Positions 6,672 through 6,739 of a stretch of 6,739 bases of DNA are shown here, piece by piece. Below the pieces are notes generated by a model, which saw only the letters and a program-made list of their open reading frames with translations, did not search any database and was not told the DNA's origin. Each line of letters begins with the position of its first letter. The first letter of the stretch is position 1. Origin of the DNA: a bacterium (GTDB taxonomy: Bacteria > SZUA-79 > Acidulodesulfobacterales > Acidulodesulfobacteraceae); contig JAJZYC010000083.1 of NCBI GenBank assembly GCA_021806125.1, positions 1 to 6,739 of the forward strand, written 5' to 3'. Position numbers and translations under genes: made by a program.

Positions 6672-6739
6672 TGTCCTTTTTCTCTCTTACTCCAAAACAA
6701 TAATAAAAGTCGAAGCACAATTTTTTGTTATAAAACCAC
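6672..6739. other. Short flank beyond the C-run, no gene identified
   Basis: These 68 bp are AT-rich, with a pyrimidine-rich part (6674-6688) next to the C-run. One minus-strand frame is open from the window edge to a TAA at 6689-6687 and could be the last 16 codons of an upstream gene. Another minus-strand frame runs through the C-run as glycines and then stops. Neither has recognisable protein features, so no gene is called. Confidence 0.3.

Noticed and set aside
6687..6737. End of an upstream minus-strand gene (open frame reading GFITKNCASTFIIVLE then stop)
   Set aside because: Sixteen codons at the window edge with no recognisable motif are not enough; the frame could be open by chance.

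Overview
This is a bacterial window from a low-to-moderate GC genome with very AT-rich spacers. GC is in the low 40s percent, judged by eye. All five protein genes lie on the minus strand and read right to left. In transcription order they are glmU (bifunctional UDP-GlcNAc synthesis enzyme), glmS (glucosamine-6-phosphate synthase), a uvrD/pcrA/rep-type superfamily 1 helicase gene, gatC, and the first 151 codons of gatA, which runs off the left edge. The gaps are 54, 36, 14 and 49 bp, with no convincing terminator in any of them, so a single operon is the simplest reading. All four complete genes end in TAA.

The genes belong to three housekeeping tasks. GlmS makes glucosamine-6-phosphate from fructose-6-phosphate and glutamine, and GlmU carries out the last two steps to UDP-GlcNAc for peptidoglycan and LPS; the intermediate mutase GlmM is not in the window. 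GatC and GatA are subunits of the glutamine-dependent amidotransferase that finishes Gln-tRNA(Gln) and/or Asn-tRNA(Asn); gatB would be expected further left or elsewhere. The helicase serves DNA repair and replication. Bifunctional GlmU together with GatCAB points to a bacterium that probably lacks at least one of GlnRS/AsnRS. A deltaproteobacterial-like lineage is a guess from gene style only; the window does not settle the taxon.

The clearest anomaly is at the right end, just upstream of glmU: an uninterrupted run of 30 C (30 G on the glmU sense strand) at 6642-6671. It sits inside a 48-bp stretch with only one non-pyrimidine on the plus strand. It is either a hypermutable or structure-forming element next to the probable operon promoter, or a sequencing/assembly artefact. 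Between the run and glmU there is a perfect TATAAT box but no Shine-Dalgarno sequence. Other points are modest: a helicase without the usual C-terminal extension and with several Gly-rich loops, a GlmU nucleotidyltransferase domain with altered motifs and an insertion, and longer-than-usual GlmS and GatC. I see no defence system, mobile element, CRISPR array or RNA gene, and no clear evidence of a new biological system.
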